64,000 bases of DNA, from NCBI GenBank assembly GCA_013398955.1, contig VWPU01010164.1:682001-746000 (forward strand), read 5' to 3'. The notes beneath the pieces are model-generated. The model was not told the origin of the DNA, made no database searches, and saw only the letters and a program-made list of their open reading frames with translations. Made by a program: the position numbers and the translations under genes. The DNA comes from Callaeas wilsoni (Eukaryota; Chordata; Aves; Passeriformes; Callaeidae). This document shows, piece by piece, positions 40,255-51,680 of this stretch. Each line of letters starts with the position of its first letter. Position 1 is the first letter of the stretch.

Positions 40255-40260
40255 AATAAA
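40255..40260 (+). terminator. Poly(A) signal of the family B LTR
   Basis: AATAAA lies downstream of the TATA-like box and pyrimidine tract, about 72 bp before the LTR end. This is consistent with 3'-end formation in R. Confidence 0.55.
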
Positions 40261-40338
40261 ATCCATACTATTGACTTTGACATACGATTTTGTTTACATC
40301 TTAATTTGGGCAGAAGCATCTCTTAATAATCAGCCCAT

Positions 40339-42139
40339 AATAGAAGCTTAAGGAGAATGTAATCCTCTCAGGCAATTGCACAAGTGTGATAGTGAATAGT
40401 CACACCATATGTAGCTTCAGTCTTGTAGATAATACTGTATGATGAGGAGTGGCCTTCTAACCCTAACAATATGACTTAGAGCTTGTCTATACAGCAATAG
40501 GTGAGAGAGTGCAATTGGTTGAAAAACATTTATAAATAAGGCATATCTCTTAACTGATCAACTATAACTTGGTTAGTCACAATCATTGTGGCCATCAGGC
40601 AACGGGCTTTTCACATGTTTAAGATTTTTATCATTTTCAACAATTTACACCAAATAACTCACATATTTTTCTCTGTGTCTTCCCACAGACAGTTGTCAAA
40701 CTAGTGGGAAATTATTTAATGAAATAAAGACTGAAATTAATTTTTCCAGAATTCTATGTTTTCAACAATCAGAAAAAAAGCCTACTTCCTTTATTTCTCC
40801 CTCACAAGGCTTTGATTTAGCTAAGATTTTTATTTGTCACTAAGAGTAGGACATACTTGATGAAGTTATTTTCTTTTCTATAATCTCTCTTGCTGAGCCT
40901 GATGCAGTCAGTGTGCATTCAGACTCCCTCAGCCTATACAGAACAAGAATGGTATGTGATCAGTTCATTCACAAAGTATGGAGGGAGAAAAGACTCAGTC
41001 ATCATCTCCCTGAGACTGTTTGAATTTCTTTCTAACAAAGGCTCATTTCTCATTTGCCTGAGACTATTTGAACTTCTTTCTAGTGAACAAACTTAAATTG
41101 CTGCTCTATACAGCATTTTGGCAGGGACTGATGAGATACCTCTTCATCCTTCCAGAAGCAGCCGATCAATTTCACATAAAAAGTTTCGGAATACTTACTT
41201 CTGAGAGACTTGGAAAAGCCATCACTTAAGGCCTTCAGTTTCAAGGAATCAGAGAATAAATGTGCCATCCATCACCAGCTCAGAAGAATATAACACTATC
41301 AAACGCAAAACAGAATTTCTTTCATGTTGAAAAGAGACTGAAGACTATCACGAGCTGTGGCTATCATGATAGTTAGGTTTCTAGTTTCGAAGAAATAAGT
41401 TCCAGTGTGTGCAAGTAAAGGAGAAATTTGAACAAAATTTTATCAGTCACTGAGTAAAGTAATATTTTTTGACTACTACTTTTCCACATCTTTAGATTTA
41501 CATAATTTTTTTCCTTTTAATCTCACAGAAGAAATATTGTTTTTTCCTAACTTCATAATACTGAAGTTTTTGCCACTTATCTTACTGAGAGGCTGTAGCC
41601 TAGATCCACCCTCTTAAGAAACTATTTTACAGTTATCTCAATGGGACTGAGTTTCCTATGAGCCTCATATCGCAACTTATAACTGTGAGAAATCACTTTC
41701 CTTCTTCAAATTAAACTTTTGGCTTGTTCTAAACAGGAATATTGAACAGATTTAATTTCACAACTTTTAGAGTAAGTGGGCTATTGTGCATATATGAAAT
41801 AAGAACACTTCTGCTGATGGTTTCTTAAAAATGTGGAAAAACTAGGAATTTTAGGGCAGTTGACATTAATTTTGCTAATTTTGCTTTAAGTCCAAGGTAG
41901 CTATTACTGGTGAAGTCTAAGCATGTCTTACTGAGAAGAGCCTTGTGTGAGCTGACAGCCAAAGGACAAATTTCACATACTGCAAAAAGAATTCCTGAGC
42001 TGAATCACATCCATATATTAATGAACCATAACATTTTCAGAAGAATATGTTTGGAAAAGGAGCCCAATGTGCAAAATATCAGTGAGATTATAAGAAGTAT
42101 ATTTATAATAGGACAGGCAGGAATCACAGATATATTTAT
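40339..42139. other. Unique AT-rich DNA
   Basis: No gene or TE is recognised. It contains one 48-bp tandem duplication, listed separately. Confidence 0.5.
40991..41088 (+). repeat. ~48-bp imperfect tandem duplication
   Basis: Two diverged copies share CCTGAGACTRTTTGAAYTTC followed by TTTCTA (first copy at 41009-41034, second at 41057-41082). Looser similarity extends upstream of each core (CTCAGTCATCATCTC against CTCATTTCTCATTTG). Confidence 0.8.
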
Positions 42140-42179
42140 ATGTGTGTGCGTGCGTGTGTGTGTGTGTGTATGTATGTGT
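42138..42179 (+). repeat. (TG)n microsatellite
   Basis: A TG run with a few CG and TATG interruptions is followed by TATGTATGTG. It is probably length-variable between individuals. Confidence 0.95.
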
Positions 42180-42859
42180 CTTTATTTCCATTTTATTCCT
42201 CTTTGACATGAAATAAGTAATTTTAAAAAATATTGATTTGTTGTTTTTTTTTGCCACAGGAAAAAGGAAAGATCAAAGGATAGGCAATCTATGATTCCCA
42301 CTACTTTACAGTATTGAGAAATAGGATATTCTGAGAATATTACAGCACTGTTGGTATTTCCAGTTGGTATTTCTTTCAGAACCCATGGATGTATTTCATC
42401 CAATCCACATGCATCACAGTCCTTGTGTTTATTTGTTCACTTGCATCATACAGATGTGCTGCAAAAAAACTGCAGTAGAAACACTATAAAAGTAATGAGA
42501 ACAAATGAAAAGAAGCACTATTTTTAGACCTGCAATAATTTTACTGTGGAACTGTGTGTCATACACCAAACTGGGTGCAGTTAATAACTGAAATTTATGT
42601 GATACAATGCTGCCACTAATTAGGTTAGTTGTCATTAAATACAAGAAGTTTTTAAATGTTTTTTTTATATGTGTTTGCTTAGTATCTATAGATTTTAGGA
42701 TGGGTTCTTCGTTACTATGAAATTTTTGTTTCTAGGAGGATAAACTGAATAAAATTGGGCTTTAAAAAAGGGACACTTTCTGCAATGAAACACGTAACTG
42801 TGAATCAATGATAAATAATCTGTAGTAAAGTCCTGAACAGAACACCTTTTTGATTCTTT
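42180..42859. other. Unique AT-rich DNA
   Basis: Nothing is recognised. Confidence 0.5.
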
Positions 42860-43480
42860 CTGGGTTAATATTTTAATCAACAACTCAAAAGACATTAAAT
42901 AGGCACTGATGAAGTTTTTAGAGGGCATCAAAACAGAAGGAAAAACAAGTAATAGAAAAGTCAGGTCAGAATCAGTTCAGAACATGTTGGATGCATGCAT
43001 TGTTACAGAGAAATATAGATATGCACACCTGAGTAAGTAGGACAAAGACAAGATTTTGAGAAACTGGTGTCTAGGGAATGGAGGGGGCACAGGGAGGGTT
43101 CTGAAGCATCACAGTTGATGAATAACTGAACATGATATTCCAAGTGGATATTTTAAACAGCCAGCTTAATATACGATTGGAATATGCAAAGAGGTAAACA
43201 TTGGATATCTTTAAACATTACATTTTTTTCTTTATTTGATCCTACTGTGACACTCCAGAAATCCATAGCCAGTTCTGACACAGTTTGAAAGGTTACTGAA
43301 AAAGTGAAGAAGGTTCAGAGGAGAACCAAAATACACGAAGGAAGGAATAAAATACATTCCAATGAAACACTCAGGTAGTTCAGTCTATTATACTATCAGA
43401 GAAATGGTTATGACTATTATGGTCCATGAGTGCTTACACTGGTTAATAGAGAAAAAATAGGCACTTGCAAATAAAAAGCC
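42860..43480 (+). mobile_element. Ancient CR1-type LINE fragment
   Basis: Several ordered matches to old CR1 ORF2 and 3' sequence can be followed. They are a degenerate catalytic-box region (GCACTGATGAAGTTTTTAGA near 42903), a GTTGGATGCATG stretch near 42985, GATGAATAACTGAACATGAT near 43118, GAAGGTTCAGAGGAGAACCAAAA near 43308 (not written in full), and TCAGTCTATTATACTATC near 43380. Divergence is high and no frame is open. The element is older than the avian-type CR1 copies and may be shared with other reptiles. Its ends are uncertain. Confidence 0.6.
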
Positions 43481-45258
43481 CTTAAATTTAGAGTCTAATA
43501 CATTATAGTCATATGGCGAGAAGTGCTGCTAACTTCAAAATGAAATAAGTTGCTTATTTTCTTTAAAAGGTAATATATTTGACTACTTAAATACCTTATC
43601 AAGTGTTTTGGTGACTCTCTCTTTTCAAATCAGGAAAGGATTTTTTTTTAAGGTAAATTAACCATAGATTTTGAACTTCTGACAGGATTTAACTCAGGGA
43701 ATACAGTATATTGGAAAACAGACTAGCATCAAAATCCCTCCTTCATTACATTTTCCCAACTGGAAAGTTCAGTTTTAACAGTCAATGTATAGTTCTTCAG
43801 TTTTCTCATTCTAGAAACAATTTCAGTCTCATGATCTCCAGATGTCATGCAATAGCCAGTACATGGCCATAGCTGATTCACAGAAATATGGATTCCTGAT
43901 AGAATCAAACATTATAAGATTGCTTAAGTCAAATATTCCACCTTGGTTTTAGAGTGTTGCACTTATAAGTAAACTACACCACTAAACAAAGATTAGTCAT
44001 TTGTATCTATTATGTATCATATAGTAGAATAAATATAAATAATTTTTAAAAATCCTACAACCAGTAAATAGTATTATTTCCCAGAAGATTTCTGTCTTAA
44101 CCAGGATAATTCAGCATGTGATGTCAGAGCTAAACAAAACTTCTGAACCTCAGAGGATAAAATCCATCATTCTTCCTACTGGACACTATTTTGTCTTCAA
44201 AGTTTACATTGTAAAGACATTCTCGGTTGAAAGTTTGTTCTTTTTAACATGCACTGATTCCGAAAAAACAGGTTTTTATACGTGAATATTTTCTGTACAT
44301 AAAACAATAAGTTTTCTTCACGTTTAGCATAGATTTTTACAGTGGATCCACTCTCATCATATTTTAGGATTTTTCTTTTTTGTATTCATTCTCATGGTAT
44401 TGGAGCATTTTTGTTTTGGCATTTTTAGTTTCCTAAATACAAGCAATAAACTGTGATTAGAGGTATCTCTAAAGCTATGAGTCATGGTATTTTTATGGGG
44501 AGATATAATAACTTTACTCAAGTATACAGTCAAACTATGGAAGGACTGAAAAGATTTTAACATAAGGTGTTTCAAAAGGATCTATTCAACACAAAATCAC
44601 ATTCCGATTTACCTGATTGTCTGTGATTTGGTTTTGTTTTGTATCTATAAAAAGAATCACATTGGTTTTATACAAACTCATTCATCCGTCTCAAAATTTC
44701 CCTTAGAGATATGCAAATAAGAAAAAGAAAATTATTATTTTGAGACAGCTGAAAAAACCACACTTGATATCATTTAATATTTTTTATTTCACATATTATT
44801 TTTCTTTTCTACATTTGCAATGTAGCTCTCTCGTTCTGTTTCAATATCTAAAAAAATTCCTCAAAAACTGGACAATTCAATTCAGGAACATCTGTTGTAG
44901 GTGTTATTTTTGTTATAGCACCACCCTTCTCCCATTTTCTAACTTTTTCTAATTTTTCTTTTGTGGAATTCAAACATATTCACTCATACTAAGTATCTGC
45001 ATTCTTTCACCAGCCATCTGTTAATTCACCATCAAACACCAAAAAACTCATCTCATTTGTTTTTTAAATTTTACATATTTTCATACTGCTTTGACTTCTT
45101 CAGAGAGCTGACAATTTTGAAAATAGCCTTGTATACTGGTGAAATTATCAGCGCAAGTTGTATTTCTTAAAATATTTCAAGTTTGTCAAAACTTTATAAG
45201 GACATAAAAAGTAGGTTTTTTTGTGACAATTTCAAAGAATGATGGAGTTATATAATGT
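43481..45258. other. Unique AT-rich DNA
   Basis: No gene or repeat family is recognised. Confidence 0.5.
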
Positions 45259-46283
45259 TAGATTCATAGAAACATATTTAAAGGTCATCTAGTCCAACCA
45301 CCACGGACAAGAATATCTTTCAGGGCTGAGGTTGCTCAGTCTTGTCCAACCTCACCTTGAACACTTCCAGTGATGGGACATCCACAAGTCGTCTGGAAAA
45401 CCTGTTCTAGTGTCATAATAAAAAAAAATTCTTTCTTATATCCAACGTAAATCAACTTTCAGTTTAAAACTATTACTCTTTGTCCTGTCATTACAGGTCC
45501 TGATAAAAAGGTTTCCTTCATAATTTTTATAAGTCCCCTCTAAGCATCAAATGGTCACAATAAGGTCTCTTCAGAGCCTTCTCTAATCCAGGCTGAATGG
45601 AGGCAGATCTCTCTCGGCCTGACTTCACAGGAGAGATGTTCTGCCCTTCCATCATTCCTGTGACCCTCCTCTGGACCCACTTCCACTTCAAAGTCCATGT
45701 CTTTCTTGTGTTGGAACCTTAAAACTGGATGCAGCACTTCAGGTGGGATCTCCAAGAGTGGACTAGATGGGGAGCATCACCTCCCTCACCATGCTGACCA
45801 CACTTCTCTCATGCAACCCAGGCTATGGGTACAAGCGCACATCGCCAGCTCGTGCACAGCTTTTCACCCACTGGTACCCTTAAGGCTCTTTACAGGGCTG
45901 CTCCAGTCATTTCATCCTCCAGTCTGTACCAATACTGGAGATTGCCCTGACCAATGTGCACGACCTTGCACTTGGCTTTATTGAACTTAATGAGGTTCAC
46001 ATGAATTGGCTCCTCAAGCCACTCAAGGTTCCTCTGAATGACTCCCCACCCACCTAGCAAATCATCTGCACTAGTCATCTTGGTGTCATCTGCAAATTTG
46101 CTCAGGGTGCACTTGATCCCACTGTCTGTGCCACTGACAAAGGTATTAAATAGTGTTGGTTTCTGTACAGACCCTGGGCGGACAGCACTTGTTGCTGATT
46201 TCCACCTATATATGAGGCTGTTGCCTGTCACCCTTTGGAGGTGGCCATGCAGACAATTCCTAGCCCAGCTAACAGTTCATACC
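45259..46283 (-). mobile_element. CR1 LINE, 3' part of a split antisense element
   Basis: The antisense 3' end (GATTCATAGAAACATA, then AAGGTCATCTAGTCCAACCA) opens the element at about 45259. The 3' UTR and reverse-transcriptase C-terminal half follow. At 46283 the CR1 stops at a TG dinucleotide that begins an LTR, and it resumes at about 46881. Before decay the two parts formed a single copy of roughly 1.5 kb. Confidence 0.9.
45890..46231 (-). pseudogene. CR1 reverse-transcriptase remnant with FADD box
   Basis: A 113-codon frame on the minus strand contains FADDTK (46079-46096), the catalytic aspartate pair of LINE reverse transcriptase. It is followed by W-G-V-I-Q-R-N-L-E-W-L-E and F-N-K-A-K-C-K-V-V-H, a typical CR1 palm/thumb series. 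The catalytic pair is intact, but the frame is cut by the LTR on one side and by stops on the other, so no enzyme can be made from this locus. Confidence 0.88.
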
Positions 46284-46880
46284 TGTTGTGGTTAACCAGA
46301 GTCAGCAATTTAGCCCCCCTCAGCCACTCACTATCTCCTCCACCACCAGGATGGGGGAGACAGCTGGAAGGGTAAAAGTGAGAAAACTTTTAGACTGAGG
46401 TAAAGACAGTTCAGTAGATAAGGCAAAAGCCATGCACACAAGGAAAGCAAAACAAGGAATTCATTCACCACTTTCCCATGGGCAGGTGGGTGTTCAGTTG
46501 TCTCTAGTACATCAGGGCTCCATCAAACACAATGCTGACTTAGGAAAACAACACCCCTGCTCTGAACATCCCTCCTGTCCTCCTTCTTATCCCTAGCTTT
46601 ATATACTGAGCACAATGTCACACGGTTTGAAATATCCCTGTGGACATTTGGGATCACCAGTCCCAGCTGTCTCCACTCCCAACTTCTTGAGCACCAAAGC
46701 CTTCTTGCTGGCGGGGCAGTACCAAAAGTAGAAAAGTTTGTGATGCTGTGCAAGTGTTGCTCAGCACTAACAAAATTATTTCAATATCATCCACACTGTT
46801 TTCAGCCCAAATCCGAAACATTGATCCATACTAGCTAGTATGAAGAATAACCAACCAGCAAATTCCATCAAAACCAGAAG
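46284..46880 (-). mobile_element. Solo ERV LTR, family A copy 2, inserted in CR1
   Basis: The left edge is TGTTGTGGTTAACC, then GGATGGGGGAGA near 46350, AAAACAAGGAATTCATTCAC near 46449, CTTTATATACTGAGC near 46597 and CATACTAGCTAGTATGAAGA near 46826. Read on the minus strand this gives a canonical TATATAAAG promoter box. The ATTAAA poly(A) signal seen in the other copies is changed here. Its position inside CR1 shows that the LTR arrived after that CR1. No retroviral genes are present. A target duplication was not convincing. Confidence 0.85.
46597..46605 (-). promoter_or_regulatory. TATA box of LTR family A copy 2
   Basis: On the minus strand the sequence reads TATATAAAG, the best-preserved core promoter element among the four family A copies. 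Transcription would run towards lower coordinates. Activity is unproven. Confidence 0.5.
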
Positions 46881-47375
46881 TCTCTGATTTAAAGATAGGT
46901 ATGTTTTGATAGACTGCATCAAAATTCTTACAGAAATCTAGGTAGATGACATCCATAGGTGTTCTCCTCTTGAGGGAAGCAGTGACTCCATTGTAGGCCA
47001 CCAATTTGCCCTTGGTGAAGTCATTATGGCACTCTAATCACCTCCCTGTCTTCCATATGTTTTAACATATCTCAGGGAGGATCTGTTCCATGATCTTACC
47101 AGTCAGAGAGGTAAGGCTGACTGGTCACTAATTTTCCAGGTATCCGTTTTTACCCTTTTTAAGAATGGGGGCAATAGTCTGCCTTCTCCAGTCACTGGGG
47201 ACTGTGCTTGTATGCCACAGCTTCTGAAATATGATGGAAAGGGATTTAGCAACTACATCCATCATCCTGTTCCCTCAGGATCCTGGGATGTATCTCATCT
47301 AGTCCCATGGACTTATGTATGTTCAGATCCCTCAGGTGATCTCAAACCTGACCTTCATTCACGATGGGAGTACCA
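46881..47375 (-). mobile_element. CR1 LINE, 5' part of the split antisense element
   Basis: CR1 ORF2 sequence resumes after the LTR. It carries the reverse-transcriptase motif A region (near 46905-46960 on the minus strand), the F-K-K-G-like fingers motif near 47155-47170, and the P-x-G-x-D-like region near 47300. Similarity fades near 47375, the presumed 5' truncation point. Confidence 0.85.
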
Positions 47376-47890
47376 TTTCTAATGGCATATTAGACCACAT
47401 TAGGCTGGACATATATTTTGCTAATATTATTGATTATTTTATTGTTCTCAGCAGAAAAACATATTACTAATTATGTAAAATAATTTTAATAATTATTTTT
47501 ATTAAAACAAACTAAATTTTTTAAGATGGTTACATAAACAGAAAGAATAAAAGTAGCCATTTCTGATAAACTCAATATTTACTACTGAGATAATCTAAAA
47601 ACTAAATATTTTAATTACATATGATTAAGAGTTTTGACTCAGTTTCATATTGCTTTAAATAAAAAAAGAAAAGGAAAAGAAATATAAAAGAAGTACTTTG
47701 ACTATAAATTAATTCTGAATACTACATCACAAATGCAACTTAATACTGGAGAACATGACCAAGTTATCATAAGTAAGAGCACATATTGACTAATCTGCAA
47801 TAAATATCCATAATACATAAATAATAAATAAATATTTGTGCTCCTAGTTCATGGCAAATGCAAGATAATTGAATTCAAGAGTGTTTTTTT
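47376..47890. other. AT-rich DNA
   Basis: No gene or repeat family is seen. Base composition is strongly AT, with ATAAATAA-type runs near 47800-47840. Confidence 0.5.
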
Positions 47891-48640
47891 TTCTATTAGC
47901 TGTGTTAGCTTGAATTACATCGTATTTGCTTTGGGCTGAGTTGCATCTACCTAATAAGTTACCACAGATCAGCAGATGTGTGTCAGCTTTCCACTCACCA
48001 ACATGTGATTAATATTCAATGCCCTTCATGTGTTACTAGCTCTAGCAACTGAACAGCTTTTAATTGAAATTGTAATTGTCATTGAAAATCAGTATCTTTA
48101 ACATATTCATGCTTTTAGTACCTATTGCTGTGCTATGTGAGGCAAAGTCAATATTTAATTTTATCTTTTTTCTTTTTTACCTTTCTACTACATACTGATT
48201 TATGTTTCAAAATTCCATCATGCTAATTTACTAATTATTTTCTGGGTGGTCCTCCATCAATTGCCTGCTATGCTAATCAGACTTCAGAGAATATCTTTCT
48301 TTCTAGTCATCGCCAATGTCAAAGTATTCTAGAGGGGAGATGATTAGTGATGTAGCCTCATTGGCTGTGAAATGAATGATCAGTACTGAGGCCTGATCTC
48401 CCATTCAGGCACTAAACCTTTGAAATTTTGCTTCATGTCAGAACAGTGCACCTGCTCCTGCTCAGGGGCATGGATTGAATGAAGGATTTACAAACCCCCA
48501 GAGAAGTTCGTCTACTTTATCAAGCAATCCTGTCAGTTTTTCTGCAGAGTTCAACTTCTAGTTATACAATTCCTATGTTTCATCCCTTTGGTTCACCAGT
48601 GGATAAACTAATTTCCTACCTAATGGAGGGATTTGTGACA
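47891..48640. other. Non-repetitive block, candidate conserved noncoding element
   Basis: Between two TE clusters, about 750 bp carry no recognised repeat, no long open frame and little low-complexity sequence. Several motifs typical of developmental enhancers occur: GCTAATTTACTAATTA near 48222, TTTAATTGAAATTGTAATTG near 48059, and GCTAATCAG near 48272. This is a guess from texture and from the absence of TEs. Confidence 0.25.
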
Positions 48641-49471
48641 GCTTAAATGTGACATGAGGCTAATGAATTGAACTAGGCTGATTTCAAAACTCATTCCAAC
48701 AAGAAAGACTTTATGACCTACAAATTGTTTTCACAGCTACAATTCATTTTTAAAAGCGCATTTAGCTTAGCTCAAAAAAAGTCTTTAAAATGCCATATCC
48801 AAATCTGATGTGACTATTTTTATTTTTTTATTCTCTCCTCATCCCTCCATCCTCACTCCCACTGATATCTGGACTGCCTTTCCCTGGTTTCCTTTCACAC
48901 TTTGCAAATATTGTCTTCTGCTGTACTCCAGCTGGCAGGAATTCAGCAGCTCTCAGTGTTTACATTTGGAACCCATCCTGAGATGATGAGGGATTGAAGG
49001 CAAAGACAGAAGAATTGGACTATTTTCCCTACATGCTTCTGCAGCTGATCCCACACTTCTGAAACTAATTCAGTTACTGATTTCTGAAAGTGTCATCGCT
49101 AGTGTAATGAGTACAGACATGCAAAGACAAACCATGTGAGCATGTTTCACAATTCCAAGAGGTGTCATGGGGGAAATGTTTGCATGGAGAAAAATAGCTA
49201 CTAGGAAGAACTTCATATTTGCTCTTACCAAGGTGAGTTACTTTGCTCAGCTTAAGGATAGTGCAATAAAAGCTGACTGCAAAATCATAATTAGCTAATA
49301 AAAATAAAGACCTCTATTAAATATTTCTTGCCAGCTGCTCAGCTAAAGTCATGTTAGTGTATGCTTTTTCTGTAAAATCACTTTCTGTTGAGAACAGACT
49401 AAAATAAAATATAATCACTGTACTTGATAGAAGTCAAACTAAGGATATGATGAGAAATTGTCTAGATGCAT
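48641..49471. other. Unique AT-rich DNA
   Basis: Nothing is recognised. Confidence 0.5.
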
Positions 49472-50527
49472 GCAGCCAGATAGTTGCAGTCAATGGCTTT
49501 ATGTTCTGGTGGAGGCCAGTGATCAGTGGTGTCCCTCGCGGCTCTGTCTTGGAATCAGTGCTCTTTAATATCCTTTGATATATCCTTGATTAATATCAAT
49601 GTCACAGACAATTGGATCAAGTACACAGTGATATTGAGTGCAGCCTCGGAGAGTTTTCAGATGACACCAAGCTGCGCAGTGCAGTTGACACAGCAGAAGG
49701 ATGGGATGCCATCCAGAGGAATCTGGACAAACTTGAGAAGTGGGCCCGTGGGAGCCTCATGAAGTTCAATAAGGCCAAGTGCAAGGTCCTGCACCTGGGG
49801 TGGGAAAATCCCAGAGCTGAGTACAGACTGGGTGATGAACCCACTGACAGCAGCCTTGAGGAGAATGAGTTGATAATTCTGGTGGATGAGAGGCTGGACA
49901 TGAGCCAACAGTATGTGCTCACAGCCCAGAAAGCCAGCCATATCCTGGGCTGCATCAAAATAGGAGTGGCCAGCAGGGTGAAAAAGGTGATTCTCCTCTC
50001 TTCTGCCCTTGTGAGAGCCCACCTGGAGTACTGTTTCCAAGTCTGGGGTCCTCAGCACAGGAAAGACATAGACCTGTTGCAGTGGGTTTAGAGGAGGGAC
50101 GAAAAGATAATCAGAGGGCTGGAGCACCTCTCCAGCTGAGAGAGCTGAGGTTGTTTAGCCTGGAGAAGAGAAGGTTCTGGGGACACCTCATTGCAGCCTT
50201 TCAGTACCTAAAAGGGCCTTATAAAAAAGTCGGAAATGAACTTTTTACACAGGCACATAGTGATAGGACAAGCATGGATGGTTTTAAGCTAAAGAGGAGA
50301 GATTTAGATTGGATATTAGGAATAAATTCTTTACTGTGATGGTGGTGAGGCACTGGAACAAGTTGTGCAGGGAAGCTATTGGATGCCCCATCTCTGGAAG
50401 TGTTCAGCGCTAAATTGGATGGGGCTCTGAGCAACCTGATCTAGAGGGTGGCATCTCTGCCCATGGCAGGAGAGTCAGCGCTACATGATCTTTAATGCCC
50501 CTTCCAACCCAAACTGTTCTATGACGA
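49472..50527 (+). mobile_element. CR1 LINE, 5'-truncated, best-preserved copy
   Basis: About 1.05 kb of sense CR1 begins in the middle of the reverse transcriptase (GATCAGTGGTGTCCCTCG near 49522) and runs to the 3' end. It includes TTTAGCCTGGAGAAGAGAAGG near 50155 (partly quoted), TGGTGGTGAGGCACTGGAAC near 50340, and a terminal CTGTTCTATGACGATGG that corresponds to the CR1 octamer tail. Its sequence is closest to the CR1 norm in this window. A family A LTR lies immediately after it. Confidence 0.93.
49612..50091 (+). pseudogene. CR1 reverse-transcriptase C-terminal half, open for 159 codons
   Basis: The frame contains FSDDTKL (49654-49674), the catalytic FADD box with Ala changed to Ser and both aspartates kept. 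It is followed by E-G-W-D-A-I-Q-R-N-L-D-K-L-E-K-W and M-K-F-N-K-A-K-C-K-V-L-H-L-G, and ends with V-W-G-P-Q-H-R-K-D-I-D-L-L-Q. This is the palm, thumb and C-terminal region of CR1 ORF2. The fingers and endonuclease are missing because the copy is 5'-truncated, so it is a dead fragment despite the open frame. A stop falls where intact CR1 would continue for some codons. Confidence 0.9.
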
Positions 50528-50543
50528 TGGCAAGAAGTCTCAA

Positions 50544-51138
50544 ACAGTAGCGTATTGAGCCAGTCAGCAGCCAAGCACCCACACAGAACCTTTTTTGAAG
50601 GACAATGAGAAAATGGAAAGAAGGCAAGAATACTCATGGACTGAGATAAAGGCAATTTAATAGGTGAAGAAAAGTTGTGTTCACAGCAAAGCAAAAAGAA
50701 AAAAAGTAATGAATTTACTACTTTACATCCACAGGCACATGTACAGCCATTTCCTGGCAAGTGGGATCTTGGCACAAGTGACTATGGTTGGGAAGGCAAA
50801 TGCCACATCCACAAATGTCCCCCACAACTTTTTCTCTCCCAAATCACTTATTGCTGAGCTCAATGTCACACCATATGGGATATTCCTTTGGTAGGCTCAG
50901 GTCAGCTATTTAGGCCATTCATCCTTGCAATTTTTTACTCAGTCCCAGCTGATCCATCAGGGAGAAGCAGGAGGAAGGGTGGAGTGAGGAACAAAAAAAG
51001 CCTTGATGCTGTGCAAGCACTACAACACTAGCCAAAATACTGTTGAGTTCTCTACACTGTTTTAGTCACAAATCAAAGCACAGCACTATTGAGGCTGCTG
51101 TGCAGAAAGTTAACTTCGTCCCAGCCAGACCCAGTACT
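50544..51138 (-). mobile_element. Solo ERV LTR, family A copy 3 (antisense)
   Basis: The copy shares AGTCAGCAGCCAAGCACC near 50560, ATTAAA on the minus strand (50656-50661), TTATTGCTGAGC near 50849, TTGATGCTGTGCAAGCAC near 51003, and GTCCCAGCCAGACCCAGTAC at the far end with the other family A LTRs. Indels have eroded the promoter region more than in copy 2. It starts about 17 bp after the tail of the preceding CR1. No viral coding sequence flanks it. Confidence 0.8.
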
Positions 51139-51167
51139 TAAAATACATTTGTTAAGTACCAGATGAC

Positions 51168-51186
51168 AAAAAAAAAAAAAAAAAAA
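51168..51186 (+). repeat. Poly(A) run (19 bp)
   Basis: An uninterrupted A run lies shortly after LTR copy 3. It could be slippage DNA or the tail of an unrecognised insertion. Confidence 0.9.
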
Positions 51187-51680
51187 GGCACTCTCCTGCT
51201 CTACTTAAATTCTCCTTGTGATATTAGCAAACTAATCCATTTATTACATACATTTCTGACAGGTGCAACCGTATAAAACTCTGTCACACATTATAAGCTC
51301 AGTTCTACCCTTTTGGCTGCAATCCTAAAAAAGCGCATACTTTACAGAAGATTAGCACATTCCCTCTGAGGTGAAATGATATCACAGTTCCCACTTATTT
51401 TAGTATCTATGTCTGTATTATCTTTGTGTCAGGACTTGAGCACTGCTTACTGAGCCCATGAGTGCATCTTGGACAACATCTACACTATTAAAACCAAAGG
51501 CTGCCTCAGATTGTGTGCATTCATATTGTGTCCACTTTGACATGGAGCATATCCCATTCCTCACACTGTGAATGTACAGCACCACAGGGATGGGATTCAA
51601 GCCTAAGTTCAGAAATGTAAAGTAGAATATGTTTGTGTGCTATGTGTCTTAATTACCAGTATAGGCAGTAGAGATCCAGG
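51187..51680. other. Unique DNA
   Basis: No repeat or gene is recognised. Confidence 0.5.

Larger units (their letters stand above)
39777..40332 (+). mobile_element. Solo ERV LTR, family B (sense), with target duplication
   Basis: The 556-bp element starts TGTACA and ends AATCA, so it has the TG...CA termini of retroviral LTRs. It is flanked by GCCCAC (39771-39776) and GCCCAT (40333-40338), a 6-bp target duplication with one mismatch. A TATA-like GCATAAAG lies at 40064-40071. A pyrimidine-rich CTCTCT tract spans 40187-40235, and an AATAAA poly(A) signal sits at 40255-40260. The order fits U3-R-U5. No internal viral genes are present. The clean boundaries suggest it is younger than most repeats here. 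The open frames across it on both strands have no coding meaning that I can see. Confidence 0.8.

Noticed and set aside
35213..46880. The LTRs at 35.2 and 46.3 kb as the two ends of one provirus
   Set aside because: The DNA between holds no gag, pol or env remnants but instead unrelated CR1, a different LTR and unique sequence. The copy at 46.3 kb is cleanly nested in a CR1.
49617..50127. Two long minus-strand frames opposite the CR1 reverse transcriptase
   Set aside because: They are shadows of the plus-strand CR1 frame; their translations match nothing.
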